From Paraconiothyrium sp. Pb-2020 (taxonomy: Eukaryota > Ascomycota > Dothideomycetes > Pleosporales > Didymosphaeriaceae), in the NCBI GenBank assembly GCA_022419385.1, contig JAJUBI010000006.1:2852001-2916000 (forward strand): a stretch of 64,000 bases of DNA, in the 5' to 3' direction. Positions 27,532 through 39,125 of this stretch are shown one piece after another; within the stretch, counting starts at the first letter, position 1, and each line of letters begins with the position of its first letter. Under the pieces are notes generated by a model that had not been told where the DNA came from, searched no databases, and worked only from the letters and a program-made list of their open reading frames with translations. Both the position numbers and the translations under genes were made by a program.

Positions 27532-28811
27532 ATGTCGGAGAGGCCTTCGACTCCCCCGCGGGCAACGCGCTCGCAGGGTCAGCAGCCTGCATACCCTCCC
27601 ACCCCAGAGCAAGTGCGGCGAATGGTAAGCGACTTCTTATACTCGTAGACCAGCGGCATAACATTTACCTATAGGAAGAAGCCCGCCTAAAAGCCAAAGC
27701 CGCAGCGCAACAAGCGCAAGCCTCGAGGCCCACACCTCCACCCGTCGCAGGCACCAAGCGCACATACTCGGCCATTAACTCCTCAAATACTCCCGCACAA
27801 TCGCGCAATGCGAACGCAGCATCGCCAGCGAAGCGCGACCAGAATGGCTTCATCCCGCCACCCGCGAATGATCTCATTCAACCGGCCAAGAACTTTGGCC
27901 GCTCAGAATACATCGAATATGACTTCAGTAAGATGACCGACACGAAGGGTGGCTTTCTTAGTACCAACGACGATCCACACAACCGCGCAATGTGGAATGG
28001 AAAAAAGGAGGAAGAGAAGCCACCAAACATGACTCTCGCTGATTGGGAACGCGAGCGCATACGCAGAAAGTTGCGTGAAAACCGCGCAGGCATCTACGAG
28101 CCGGGCCTCTCCATCCTCAATCAAGCCGACGGTCGCGACGAAGAAGACGCCCTTGTCAAAGCCGCGCAGGAAGAAGAAGGAGTGGAATATAAAGGCACAT
28201 ACGGCGACAGCAAGCGCGACATCAAGGGCAAATGCCGCGAATGTAGCTCTCTAGAGATCGACTGGAAGTGGCAAGACGGCTTCGGCATCGGCATCTGTCA
28301 CGCGTGCAAAGATAAATTTCCCGATAAATACAGTCTGCTCACCAAGACCGAAGCGAAGGAGGACTATCTCCTTACGGACCCGGAACTCAAAGACGAAACT
28401 ATACTCCCCCATCTCGAGCGCCCCAACCCACACAAATCGAACTGGCAAAATATGCAGCTGTTTTTACGCATGCAGGTTGAGCACTACGCCTTTTCGGCTG
28501 CGAAATGGGGCTCCACCGAAGCGCTGGACGAAGAGTATGAAAAGCGGCAGAAGACCAGCAAAGCCAAGAAGGAGAAGAAGTTCAACAAGAAGCTCCAGGA
28601 ACTGAAGAAGAGGACGCGAGTGGAGGCATATAAGCGGGCGAGGCAAGAGGGCGGGGATGGTGCTACCATTGGTCAATTTGGTCAAAAGATCCGGGGTCTG
28701 GGGGACATGCATGTGCATGAGTGGGGAAGAAGTGTGATGGATAAGCAGACGGGATTGAGCAAGAAAAGGTGTGAAGAATGCGGGATGGAGGTTGAGGAGT
28801 TGGAATTCTAG
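27532..28811 (+). CDS. RAD14: DNA damage recognition protein Rad14/XPA
   Basis: Two exons, 27532-27624 and 27675-28811, giving 409 residues; the intron is GTAAGC..ATAG (50 bases, phase 0). It binds damaged DNA in nucleotide excision repair and organises TFIIH and Rad1-Rad10. The XPA zinc finger is intact: C218-x2-C221-x17-C239-x2-C242, containing the conserved WKWQDGFGIGIC-type core. The DNA-binding domain that follows includes YLLTDPELKD and a Lys-rich helix (about 310-345). A second CxxC near the C-terminus (RCEECGMEVEELEF) matches the XPA family end. The N-terminus is Pro/Ala-rich and unstructured. Confidence 0.95.
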
Positions 28812-29354
28812 AGAGCACAGATGATACCCAAGCCTCTTGACATTTTTCATGTTCACCGCTGCATGCGTACCCATGTTGAGTATGTTGACATAGGCACTCT
28901 TGTCCGGCAAGCCGACTAACTCCCAATGACAGGGTAGGGTCTTTGTCTAGAATACATTTGTTAGCATGTGTAACATGTCGAATGTTGCTATTGATGTATG
29001 TGTTGAGCGCGGTACTCCGTCTTTGTGGGTCTGGGGGCGACAGTCGTCCGTTCGAACACGTTCGCAAGTATGCTAACCCCAATCGCGTAACCCAGAGCAA
29101 GACTCGGGGAAAACAACCTTGCCAAGCGGGGAAACAGCAAGGTTTCCCGCATCATGTCCCCACAGCGATCGCCTGAGCTTTCGCATTGAACAGGGCGACG
29201 GTACACCGGGCCTCGTGACCTATTAGTCCTTCGTTACTGCCGATCACGACAGTACCGGAGGATATAAGAACATGCATTCCCCACACAGGCCATGTAGCGC
29301 ACTCCAACTCCCTCTTGACATCTATGATCATATCGTGGAGGTTTTGAGCAAAGC
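28812..29354. other. intergenic, no gene seen
   Basis: A 543-base spacer between RAD14 and the sugar transporter, both on plus. It includes a TATA-like site at 29263 (separate entry). No coding frame is supported. Confidence 0.55.
29263..29268 (+). promoter_or_regulatory. TATA-like element of the sugar transporter gene
   Basis: TATAAG lies 92 bases before the transporter ATG, within the 10-mer gatataagaa. The same 10-mer precedes the neighbouring GH6 gene on the opposite strand. Assignment rests on position and sequence only. Confidence 0.35.
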
Positions 29355-31322
29355 ATGTCTAGTGAAATAGAGGGCGCAGCCCTGGGGGCTGCACCGAGAC
29401 AGGGCGTGTACAAAGAGTTGCGACAAAATCCTTATCTATTAGGTCTCTCAGCTGTAAGTATACCGCACGACACCCTTGCTAAAAGGCTCTAATCTCCATA
29501 AGTTTGCCTCGCTGGGTGGCTTCCTCTTTGGCTACGACCAAGGTGTGATTAGCGGAGTCCTGACCATGGAGTCTTTTGCCGCCAAGTTTCCGCGCATCGC
29601 AATAGACAGTAGTTTCAAAGGATGGTTCGTCTCCACGCTATTACTACTTGCATGGGCAGGTTCGCTCGTCAACGGACCTGTTGCCGATAAATTCGGCCGC
29701 AAAGGATCAATTGAGATTGCAGTTGTCATTTTCACTCTAGGCTCGGCGGTTCAGGCAGGGGCGATAAGCATAGGCATGGCATTAGCTGGTAGGTGCGAGC
29801 CTGCAAAGTTGATGTTGGCTGATAGTTGTCATAGGACGAGCCATCGCTGGTTTTGCCGTCGGTATGCTTACCATGATTGTGCCCATGTACATGAGTGAAG
29901 TCTCCACAGCCGGTATTCGAGGAACGCTCGTTGTACTTCAGCAACTTTCCATCACGCTTGGAATCCTTGTCAGCTACTGGTTAGAGTACGGCACGCAGTA
30001 CATTGGTGGTACGCGATGTGCGCCTAGTATTCCGTACACGGGCGGCACACCCGCCGAGCGCACATTCGACCCTATAAACGACGTAGGACCGAATGGCTGC
30101 ACAGGTCAAAGCGATGCCTCGTGGCGTATACCACTTGCATTGCAGATCGTCCCTGCTCTCGTTCTTGGAATTGGCATGCTTTGCTTCCCCGAGTCGCCGC
30201 GGTACTACTGCATGCGAGACAATCAGGAAGCGGGTCTCAAAGCACTTGCACGAGTTCGTCGTACTAGTGTGGATGATGAGCTCGTCCACAAAGAGTATCT
30301 ATCCATCAAGGCTGAAGTCATCTTCGAAGAGTCTTTCAATAGAGATGAGTTCCCGGGAAAGAAGGGGCTCTCGTTGTACCTAGCCGGTTACACCACACTC
30401 TTCTCCACCCGGCCTTCATTTCAAAGGACAGCGATTGGATGCTGTGTCATGTTCTTCCAGCAATTCATCGGATGTAAGGCATGCGTATCTCTTCGGGGAT
30501 CAAGCTGATAGGCCGTAGGTAACGCAATTATTTACTACGCTCCTACAATCTTTGGACAACTTGGCCTTTCCGGCAAGACGAGTGGACTTCTTGCCACAGG
30601 TGTCTACGGTAGATGATACCTATCTCGATTGCTAGTTGTTGCCTACTAAAGAACCCGAACAGGAATCGTCAATACACTATCCACTCTTCCTGCCCTCGTT
30701 CTCATCGACCGGGTCGGCCGCAAACCTCTCCTCCTCTGCGGGGCCGCCGGAACATTCATCTCCCTTGTAATCATCGGCGGCGTAATCGGCGGCTACGGCG
30801 CGACCCTGAAAGACCACCCTGCTGCAGGCTGGACCGGCATAGCCTTTGTCTACATCTACGACGTGAACTTCTCCTACTCATGGGCGCCCATCGGCTGGGT
30901 CCTGCCCTCCGAGATCTACAACATAGGAAACAGGAGTAAGGCTATGAGTTTGACGACGTCCAGCACGTGGATGTGCAATTTCATCATCGGACTTGTGACG
31001 CCGGATATGCTGGACACGATCGGTTGGGGGACGTATATCTTTTTTGCGGCATTCGCGCTGATTGCGTTTGTATTTACGTGGTTCTTGATTCCGGAGACGA
31101 AGGTATGTGTTCTTTTTATGTTTAAGGAAAGAGATATAGGCTAACGTGGTGCAGGGTAAATCGCTTGAGGAAATGGACGCCGTTTTTGGCGATACTACTG
31201 CGCACGAGGAGAAGTCTAGGTTGTATACCATTGCGACGAGTCTGGGATTGGAAGAGGCACAAGCGGCTGCTTATGATGTTAAGAATGAGAAGGTTTTGCA
31301 TGCAGAAAATGCAGAAGTCTAG
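29355..31322 (+). CDS. MFS sugar (hexose) transporter
   Basis: Six exons: 29355-29453, 29503-29788, 29835-30473, 30519-30608, 30663-31102 and 31155-31322, giving 573 residues in frame. It belongs to the sugar porter family with 12 expected membrane helices. Signatures seen are FLFGYDQGVISGVL in helix 1, DKFGRKGS after helix 2, GRAIAGFAVGMLTMIVPMYMSE across exon 2/3, PESPRYY at the end of helix 6, the QQFIGCNAIIYYAPT block of helix 7 created by splicing exon 3 to 4, DRVGRKPL, and ETKGKSLEEMD at the end. Family members import hexoses or disaccharides by proton symport; substrate cannot be read here. Convergent with a GH6 cellulase 275 bases away, which suggests a role in using cellulose breakdown products. 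Confidence 0.93.
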
Positions 31323-31597
31323 ACTGGGAACTAAGACTGAGAATTGGGGTTTCCGCGGAAATATGCATGAACTCATTCCTTGGCACATAGACTCAATACG
31401 GTGCTTCTGGAACGCTTCAAAGAGGCCACAGGTAGCATCGAAATGACCATCATTCACGAGGGCTCCGCATCTGCAACGAGAGGACGTATTGTAAAGCTAT
31501 GGACAAGAAGAAAGCACAAGATAGCGATAGCTTTTGGCTCTCACACTCAGTTACCCTCCACCTCTATCTACATTTCTTTTGCCAAACACTAAGCAAC

Positions 31598-32950
31598 TTA
31601 GAAAGAAGGCTTAGCATTCTTGATGAGGTCCTCGAAGTATGCCTGGTTCCATTGACCGGCCTCAGGAGCGGGCTTGTACGCATCGTCCTTACCGCAGAAC
31701 GAGTCATAGCGGGTCGCAGACGTATCCGACGTACCATCAGACTCACCACCTGGCTTGACCCATACGAACGCATCAGCGTAGGACGAGCCCGTGGTGCTAG
31801 TCGGGCGCACACCGAAGCCGGCACCGTTAACGTTGCACCAGTCACCCCACTCCTTGCGGAGGCCGGTGACGGCATTGCGGCCCGTGTCGATGATGGCCTG
31901 GCCGGGCATGCCGGCGTCCTTGAGAAGCGGGCCGAAGGTCTCGACGTAGATCTTCTCATTCTGGCACTTATTCCATTGCGCATCGGTGGCCTTGGAGAAC
32001 TCTCCTGGAGAGAGGTCCCAGGCGTTCCAGCCCGCGACGTTGGTGCTGATTCCGCGAACTTGCTTGGGAGAGCCGGCAGCCTTGTAGACCGTGGCGAGCT
32101 CCTTGGCTCCGGGCTCTGGATGGGCTGTTAGAGTGACTCTTCCATGTTCAAAGAGACAAAGAGGGACTTACTGAGATTGTCGTTCCAGCCGAGCCAGCCG
32201 CCGTGACCAGCATCGATGTACATGGCGATGTTGGGCAAGTTGAGCTGTTTGAGAGCATAGGCGACACCATCACGGTAGCCAGAGGCAGAATCCTTGCAGG
32301 CCTGCTTATCGGAATTGGTGACGAGGTTAGGGAGCGAATCGGGCTCGATGACGAGAGCGATGGCGGTGTTAGGGTACTTCTTGAAGATGGTGACGATGGC
32401 TAGCAGTCTTTAACATTGCGACCTTTTGAGTCTCGAACAGCAGAGTACTTACGGTCAATGTACTCGCTCTTGTAGGTGGTGAGATCTCCCGCAGCGAGTT
32501 CACCGTTGGAGGCCTTAGCTGCGCAGTCACGGCCGGGAAGGTCGTAGATAACGAAAGCGGCGAGCTGGTCGCAAGGAACGTCTTTGAGGTTGTCCTCGAT
32601 GACTGAGATGCGGGCACGGGTGTCGCTGTTCCGCTAGTCAACAATATTTCAAGTTGCTATATCGTGATAACAACTTACATCCACAAGAAAGTTCCGACCT
32701 GAGCGACCTTGGAAGCTTTGGCAGCCAAAGCGCTGTCGGTCATAGAGGCAGCGGCAGCAATGACCTCCTTGGAGTATTCCTTGTTGGCATAGATGGAGCG
32801 AGACGCGAAGGGGTTGCCGCTGAGGGTGACGGGCGTAGCACAAGCAGCCATAGCAGCACGTGCAGTAACAGGACCCTGCTCGACAGGGCTGGGGGCAGCA
32901 AAAGCGCCCACGATGGCCGAAGCCAACACAGCAGAGTAAAGACCCTTCAT
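31598..32950 (-). CDS. secreted GH6 cellobiohydrolase without cellulose-binding module
   Basis: Four exons on the minus strand: 32679-32950, 32453-32625, 32172-32399 and 31598-32124, giving 399 residues. The acceptor of intron 1 is the second AG (aacag), which restores FLWIDTRARISVIED. A signal peptide is clear (about 1-18, ending AFA/A). GH6 catalytic landmarks are present: YDLPGRDCA with the pKa-tuning Asp, IEPDSLPN with the catalytic acid Asp, and the Trp-rich GGWLGWND and VKPGGESDG blocks. It cleaves cellobiose units from the non-reducing end of cellulose. No CBM1 or linker follows the signal peptide. Neighbour of a sugar transporter; catabolite control is likely but not shown. Confidence 0.94.
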
Positions 32951-35277
32951 GTTGCCGACTAGAATACGACTTCAGTGAGGTATCAAAGCAAGACTTGGGG
33001 CACCAGCGCTTCTTATATCGACGGCTGCTACTGTGGTGGCGAAATACTACGTTGCCCGGAGGCGCTTTGCTGCTTCTGGTGTCCATATCGTCGGGAAGCA
33101 GGGCCGTAATTTGTAGTATACAATGTGCTCAAGGGGCTCGTGCTCGTTTCCTGGCGCCATGATGAGGCTTAGATGCCAACGAATACCGGAAGTATGCGTG
33201 CCCACTATAGCAGGGTCCACAATCGAATGAAGATGTTACGGAGATTCACGGGCACCGATCCAGAAGCGGCTTCCTCGGAAGATTCAAGATCCAAACTCCG
33301 GCTGCCATAGCTTCCAACTGTCTGGATATTTCGACGCAAGGCAAGTCAATCGGTACTAGACTGCCCTCCACTGCCGAACATTTGCATGTCAGGCTCCAGA
33401 TTGGTTCGAATGTATGGTCAGGCTTTCAAAGTACTTTGCTGAAGTTTCGCAGGCAACGGTCTTCTTTGGCTGGGAAATCTTCATCAGGGGGCGGTAAATG
33501 AATTAACTTGAGATTTACCCTAGATATGCGGAGCAACTGCGCACTCGGCATACATCGTACCCCGCGCTCCCCATATCGCCTACAGGATCCCTGCGGGCAG
33601 ATCTGAGATGACAATACTCAAGGTGACTTCAATCTGCGTACCAACGACAAACAAGATGTCGCCGTGAACGATCAGTGGCATACTGTGTCTACCGGCACCG
33701 GACTCAATCTTCAGTCCCAGACAATCCGATGAAGGAGCATGCATGTCTCTTTAATTTGCATCAATGATGGACTCAGCGAAGCTTCATAAAATAGCTGATG
33801 GCTGGAAAAGACTACACAGTGTACTGCATCCGCGCAGCACCTCTTAGAGACCTAATCTGGAGACGACCTATGCGAGAAATAACGTCTGCTGCGAGGATAG
33901 CACGAGTATATCCTTAGTTGCCAAAGGAAGCGCGTGATGAAAGTAGTTGCAGGACCATACCGGACTGTGATTGCGGTCCGATCATAACAAGCCTTAGACA
34001 AGTAGACGATAGCCCGGACAATGAGGTGTTGCCAGGGGTCCAAGCTCTTCTGGAAACTCATGGAACACATGATACCCGCTGATGATATATTGTGCGAAAG
34101 GCTGGACGCTTTGCTAATATGAAGCTACCTTGCCGTGCCCCACACCCGTCCAGTACTTCTCGAGTATTTTGATGCCGCCCACATGAGCCGCCAAGTTTCG
34201 CATTTATTCCATGTAAGTGGTTCATGACAAAGTAACGCGATACTGGATATGGTAGGTTCCCACGACCAAGAGCTCGAGGGCGGGCTGTCGGGCATGCTTG
34301 AGGGATTGTTACCGCATCTGCCAAGCAGTGGGGTAAAGGGTGCGCTCGAGGAGGCTCAGTGTTATGATATAAGAAAGGACCGATTCACAAATGGAAGATG
34401 AATCGATACTCGTGTTATCGTGCTATCGTGAAGGCTGGAGTACTGTTGCACAGCTTGCAGTTTCGTCAAGGCATTGCCAGAACTACCGTCCTTATCACTG
34501 GCAACATCTCGCACGCTTACATTCGTGACCGATTTGCAAGTCAGGATTGTCGGCACGAAAGTAGCACTACGTTCCGTCAAGCACTCTACCAAGAGACCCG
34601 TAAAGCTTCGGATCGTTCGCGGCAAGGTTGGCTGGACCTTATTCCAATTGATGGGAATGATATTGTAGATCTTGGCTATTGAAGGCTAAGTGGTGGTCCG
34701 CGAGAGTGGTGAAGGCCATTAAATTAAAGTTTTCGCGTGACCATTGCAACCCTTGTCAGCGTGCGAACAAGGAGAGCACGGTCAGTGGCTTTTTGCCGCA
34801 CTATACTACTGCGACAATTATTGCTTGTTTTATGGATCTTGCTGATCTCTATCAACGTCGAAGTGGTCGAGATGATTCTGACGATTGTGTGCATCCGTGG
34901 AGTCAGCCACAGCGCAGCAGTCCAAAATAGTCCCAGCCAGCTGACGACCGTTTGGGCGACCCTCAATATGCAGACGGTTGCACAGCAGTTTATCCAAATA
35001 CGACTCCCACCGGAAGTGATCGTCAAGCGCTCACATCGCCCGTAAACAGTGATGCCCTAGCGATGCACAGCCAGAGTGATCTCGTAGACCAGGTAAGGAA
35101 TGGCCTTTGTCCTCGCGTAGTTGGTGAGTGTGCTTGTTCTCTGACTGCCGGGCCGACACCATAAGGTAAGCACTGTTCCATGGCCAGGAAGAAGCAGTGC
35201 CAAAGTTGACGCGGGGATTTCCCACTTGATCAAAATTATCCATGTGACAATTCCTGACGGCGATATTATGTCTTATT
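32951..35277. other. gene-poor interval
   Basis: 2.3 kb with no supported gene. It starts with the promoter of the GH6 gene. Small frames at 34398-34682, 34737-35045 and on the minus strand have no domains, and their composition is not strongly coding. It could be old, decayed transposon sequence, but no terminal repeats or RIP-like AT-richness are obvious. Confidence 0.45.
33012..33017 (-). promoter_or_regulatory. TATA-like element of the GH6 gene
   Basis: On the minus strand this reads TATAAG, 62-67 bases before the GH6 ATG at 32950, within gatataagaa. Position and sequence fit a core promoter element. Confidence 0.4.
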
Positions 35278-36165
35278 TCATCGTCGCCTTCCCTTCTTCC
35301 CCTTTGACTTATCTCCTGCACTGCTCGTCAAACCTCTCAGTTCCTTCTTGCTTAGCGTCAACGTTCCGCCCTTGAACTTGCCTACGCTCGGAGCTCCAAC
35401 ACCTCTGTCTCTCTTGCCAACTGCCTTCTTGACCTTCTGCTCCTTCTCCAGCGTGATACCGTTCTTCTTCGCCTCCGCTCGTCTCTTGTTATCGCGCATC
35501 TTGGTCTTGGCATTTATACCCTTGCGATGCGACATGGGCATGCTTTTCTGTGCAAAGATCGACTTCTTCGCGCCTAGTGACTGAATATGCAGATCCGTCA
35601 ACTTATGTCGAGCATCGTTGGTTTCGCGGGTGCTGCCGGTGCGCGTCGAATAAGTGGGTGCGTTCGAAGACAGGATGTGCGACTCGCGCAGCAACTTCTG
35701 GAGTTCGAGATCGTTCTTCATGTGTGCAGCCTCTACGGAATCATCCTCCTTTTTCGGCTTCGGTATAGGCTTTGCGGCGGTCGAGACGGAGAGCGAGGGC
35801 GGCTTGGCGGACATGAAGGCGCGAAGCTCGGATTTGGAGACTTTTGTATGCGGCTGGTTGGCTGAGCTATAGTCGAAGACTTCTATGCCGTTTGAGACGT
35901 CATTGTCGTCATGGGAGGAGCTGATGCCGGACCAGTCAGAGTCTGAATCCTCGTCAAGCTGGTCTGCTGGTTCCTCGATTTTCCGAGCTTTCTGTACGGG
36001 CTCAATATCCAAGGGTGCAAATTTCGCTTCGAAGGCTTTGCGGAAGAGCGCTTGCATGTCCTCTGCGTCCGAATTCTGTGACGTCGAGGAAGGCGACGAC
36101 GCAGGTGAGGACTGCTGGAGCTCTTCGCGCGTGATGCGCTTTCGTTTCCCTGTAGAAGGCGCCAT
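35278..36165 (-). CDS. FAF1: ribosome biogenesis protein FAF1 (C1orf131 family)
   Basis: Single exon, 295 residues. I chose the ATG at 36165; the frame is open 8 codons further up but without an ATG. Faf1 is a nucleolar protein of the small-subunit processome needed for 18S rRNA maturation. The N-terminal half is Ser/Asp/Glu-rich with an FRKAFEAKFAPLD segment. The C-terminal half is strongly basic and shows the family's conserved tail: a helix-rich KKSIFAQKSMPMSHRKGINA region and GKFKGGTLTLSKKELRGL near the end, closing with a Lys/Arg run. Divergent from HIS6 with only 196 bases between the starts. Confidence 0.88.
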   Translation of the reverse strand: MAPSTGKRKRITREELQQSSPASSPSSTSQNSDAEDMQALFRKAFEAKFAPLDIEPVQKARKIEEPADQLDEDSDSDWSGISSSHDDNDVSNGIEVFDYSSANQPHTKVSKSELRAFMSAKPPSLSVSTAAKPIPKPKKEDDSVEAAHMKNDLELQKLLRESHILSSNAPTYSTRTGSTRETNDARHKLTDLHIQSLGAKKSIFAQKSMPMSHRKGINAKTKMRDNKRRAEAKKNGITLEKEQKVKKAVGKRDRGVGAPSVGKFKGGTLTLSKKELRGLTSSAGDKSKGKKGRRR

Positions 36166-36361
36166 CTTGTACGATCGTGGCCACTTCAAGGCTATTGTGG
36201 AATGTGGATTGGAGATTCGATGTTTGTTTAATCGAAGGAGCTAAAAGTTCCGAACACGCTAAAATTTTAGGACCTAGAATGTTGCCAAGTGAAGATACCG
36301 CTGCCCCTCCCCCACCATTCTCAAACGCGTCGATGCACATTTTTGTACATCACCAAACACA

Positions 36362-37300
36362 ATGACGCGTTTTCGACCGTGCATAGACCTACACAATGGG
36401 GATGTGAAGCAGATCGTCGGTGGTACCTTGGGCACATCAGAAGCTGAGCTGAAGACGAACTTTACTTCAACCAAACCTTCTGCACATTATGCGGAATTGT
36501 ACCATCGATACCACCTGAGCGGTGCTCATATCATCATGCTGGGTCCGAACAACGACAAGGCCGCTAGAGACGCATTAGCTGCATGGAGAGAAGCAGAAAA
36601 GCAGGCGGCAGCAGCAAGCGCACAGGATAAGTGGAAGGGTGAGATCCAAGTCGGCGGTGGCATCAAAGAGAGCAATGCTCTAGAGTGGATTGAACACGGT
36701 GCAGACAAAGTGGGTGACCTTTCAATTTATTATTGCCTCAAGCTTATCGAACCTGTAGTAGGTGATTATCACATCTGCTCTATTTCCTGACAATAAATTC
36801 TCTCAAGAGCGGCTACAAGCAATCCTGGAAGCTCTCAACGGCGACAAGAACAAGCTCGTCATCGATCTTTCTTGTCGGCGCAGAGACGACAAGTGGTTTG
36901 TTGCTACGAACAAGTGGCAGACCATCACAGACTTTGAACTTACGCAAGGTATGCGCAGGCCTCATCACTCTGCAATCGAGTATACTAACGGCGTCTGGAC
37001 TCGATATCCATTTTGGAGCCATACTGCTCAGAGTTTCTCATCCACGCTGCCGATGTTGAAGGTCTGCAGCGCGGCATCGACCATGAGCTTGTCAGCAAGC
37101 TTGCGGAGTGGTGCAGCATCCCTGTTACGTATGCGGGAGGAGGCCGTTCGCTCGAGGACTTGGAGTTAGTGAAAAAGCTTAGTAACGGCAAGGTAGACCT
37201 TACGATCGGCAGTGCGTTGGATATATTCGGGGGATCGAGTGTTAAATTTGAAGATTGTGTGAAGTGGAATGAAGAGCAAGAGAAGGAGGAAGCTGCGTAG
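36362..37300 (+). CDS. HIS6: phosphoribosylformimino-AICAR-phosphate isomerase (histidine biosynthesis)
   Basis: Three exons by homology: 36362-36709, 36762-36948 and 36999-37300, giving 278 residues. It catalyses the fourth step of histidine synthesis, opening the aminoaldose ring of ProFAR. The (beta/alpha)8 barrel landmarks are present: [18 protein letters not shown] with the catalytic Asp in the first strand, [36 protein letters not shown] and VTYAGGGRS. Intron 1 is ordinary (GTGGGT..GTAG). Intron 2 starts with GTATGC and has a TACTAAC branch site, but the only junction that keeps the enzyme's frame ends in GG (positions 36997-36998), not AG. Either a rare GT-GG intron, an acceptor mutation or a base error is involved. 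Confidence 0.88.
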
Positions 37301-37904
37301 TACAGGGATTTGCGAGGCTTGACTTGTGTACGATATCACATTGGCTCGGAGAATTAGTGAATCAGGTCCGGTCTGACTGAATCAAAATCTCGATAGAACG
37401 AGATGTGAATCACGGGTTTGACACGAAGAACTTCCTGCCGTAGACATCGTCCCTTTGTCCCAGTCGTACAATGCCTACTGCTTCGTACGTTCCAGGTGCA
37501 GCGAGTGAATTCGACTTCCCCTATCTATATCGATTAAGCAGGTGTGGTTATAGGATCGACAAGAAGAAAGCCCACGATGTACAACAATGATCGCATAAGG
37601 GTTCCACAGTCGTGTACACAACACGTGTCGTCGAAGCACGGAATTGTCCTAGAGGATTGCACAAGTGAACTATTGTTGCTCGAATCAAGTCGATGACATG
37701 ACAAATGTGGTTGTATTTTGGTCGGTTGCCAACATTTCTTGGACGGGATGGGACATAGTGCAAATGCGCAATGGCAGGAGCCTACCAGAGTGGTTGATTG
37801 AACACAATATGCTTGAGCTCGAAAACCAAGCTCATGTTGACTCGAAATATATAACACATTTGACGCTCAAAGAAACACAGTAATAGTTGTACAGTTGCCG
37901 TATA
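37301..37904. other. convergent 3' spacer
   Basis: A 604-base gap between the 3' ends of HIS6 (plus) and CRD1 (minus). Short frames on both strands show no domain; nothing else is seen. Confidence 0.55.
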
Positions 37905-39125
37905 TCACGTCTTGTCTTTCTGGCTAAGCTCATCCTTCTTTTCTAGGTCACGGTACCAAAGCGCTGCCGCAACCGCTATGACGCTTCCGAAAGTACTCGC
38001 GATGATCATTCGACCCCTGAAGCCCTGCTTCTGCTTTAGAGCTTCGTCGTCACCCAGGATCTTGACTGCACTCTTCATCCATGCATAGCTTAGCCCAGAA
38101 TATGTTGTCGTAGCAGCTACTATTCCACTCATGATCTCCTTCATTCGTGCAACACCTTCCGGACCGCCCAGAGCATCTTGCATCGAGAGGAGGAGACCAC
38201 CAGCGGAGGATGAAACGGCCGAAGGGTCGTGAAGAAGAGCAACGGACATAGTGGTGCCAATGAGTCCAAGTTGCAGGAATGTGTTCAGCTTGGAGATTGT
38301 CGTAGGATGGACTTCAGCCGAGGGAAGGCTGAAGTCCCAGTACCGAGCGAATGTTTTGGGGGCGGGCAGCGAGGCATATCGGAAGTAGATGGCCGCAATT
38401 GCAAGGCTCACGTCTCGTCCCAGTATTAGCGTAGCAAGAGGCAGTGAGAGACTGCCATTGATGGCAAGGCAAGAAACGAGCGTTGTCATGAGGAACTTGT
38501 CCGCCATAGGGTCAATCACGCTCCCAACGACGGTTTGCAGGTTCCATCGGCGGGCTATCCACCCATCGAGGAGGTCTGAAAAGCCGGCGTAGACGAAGAG
38601 GGAGAATGCCCACAGGTGATGATCGTTGATTATCAGGTATCCCAGAACAGGTGTTGCAAACAGCCGAGAGAAGGTGAGTAGATTTGGTACATTCAATACT
38701 TGCTCATGCTTGAGGGTAGGAATTTTGGCTTTGAGCGTTGCTGTGAGCTTTGCTGTTTCCAGGAGCGGTTTCTGAAATTTTTAGCTACTGTAAAGCAATT
38801 ATCAAGGATAATGTAATAAGTCGATGAAAGAGAGAGTGTTTTTACTGACCTTTTCTGGGGTATTTGACCCAGGCTGTTTCGATCTCCAAGCTGAAGTAGT
38901 GAAGGCCACCTTATTCCCTATAAAACGTGTTCGACGTGTTGATATAGACGGTAACCTCGAGAAAGTTCTATGAGAGCCGGGAACGAGTATAGCGGAGGCG
39001 GACAACGGAGAAAGCGAGGCACGTGAACAGACAGGGGGAAGGCTCTGACTGAGCGCTGGCAGTCGATGGATGGTCGGTAAGTTGCATCTCGACAAATTCT
39101 GGAAAGCAATACCAGCTGAAGGCAT
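37905..39125 (-). CDS. CRD1: cardiolipin synthase
   Basis: Two exons on the minus strand, 38850-39125 and 37905-38771, giving 380 residues; the intron is GTCAGT..TCAG (78 bases, phase 0). It joins CDP-diacylglycerol and phosphatidylglycerol to make cardiolipin in the mitochondrial inner membrane. Exon 1 encodes a Ser/Arg/Leu-rich presequence without acidic residues over its first 40 positions, fitting mitochondrial import. The CDP-alcohol phosphotransferase signature is complete: D161-G162-x2-A165-R166-x8-G175-x3-D179-x3-D183. Several hydrophobic segments follow. The lead-in HEQVLNVPNLLTFSR, created at the exon 2 start, matches the family. Confidence 0.93.

Noticed and set aside
36710..37040. 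Alternative donors or acceptors for HIS6 intron 2
   Set aside because: GT sites upstream would remove conserved [10 protein letters not shown] or give the wrong phase; the AG at 36979-36980 leads to TAA and the AG at 37017-37018 to a frameshift.
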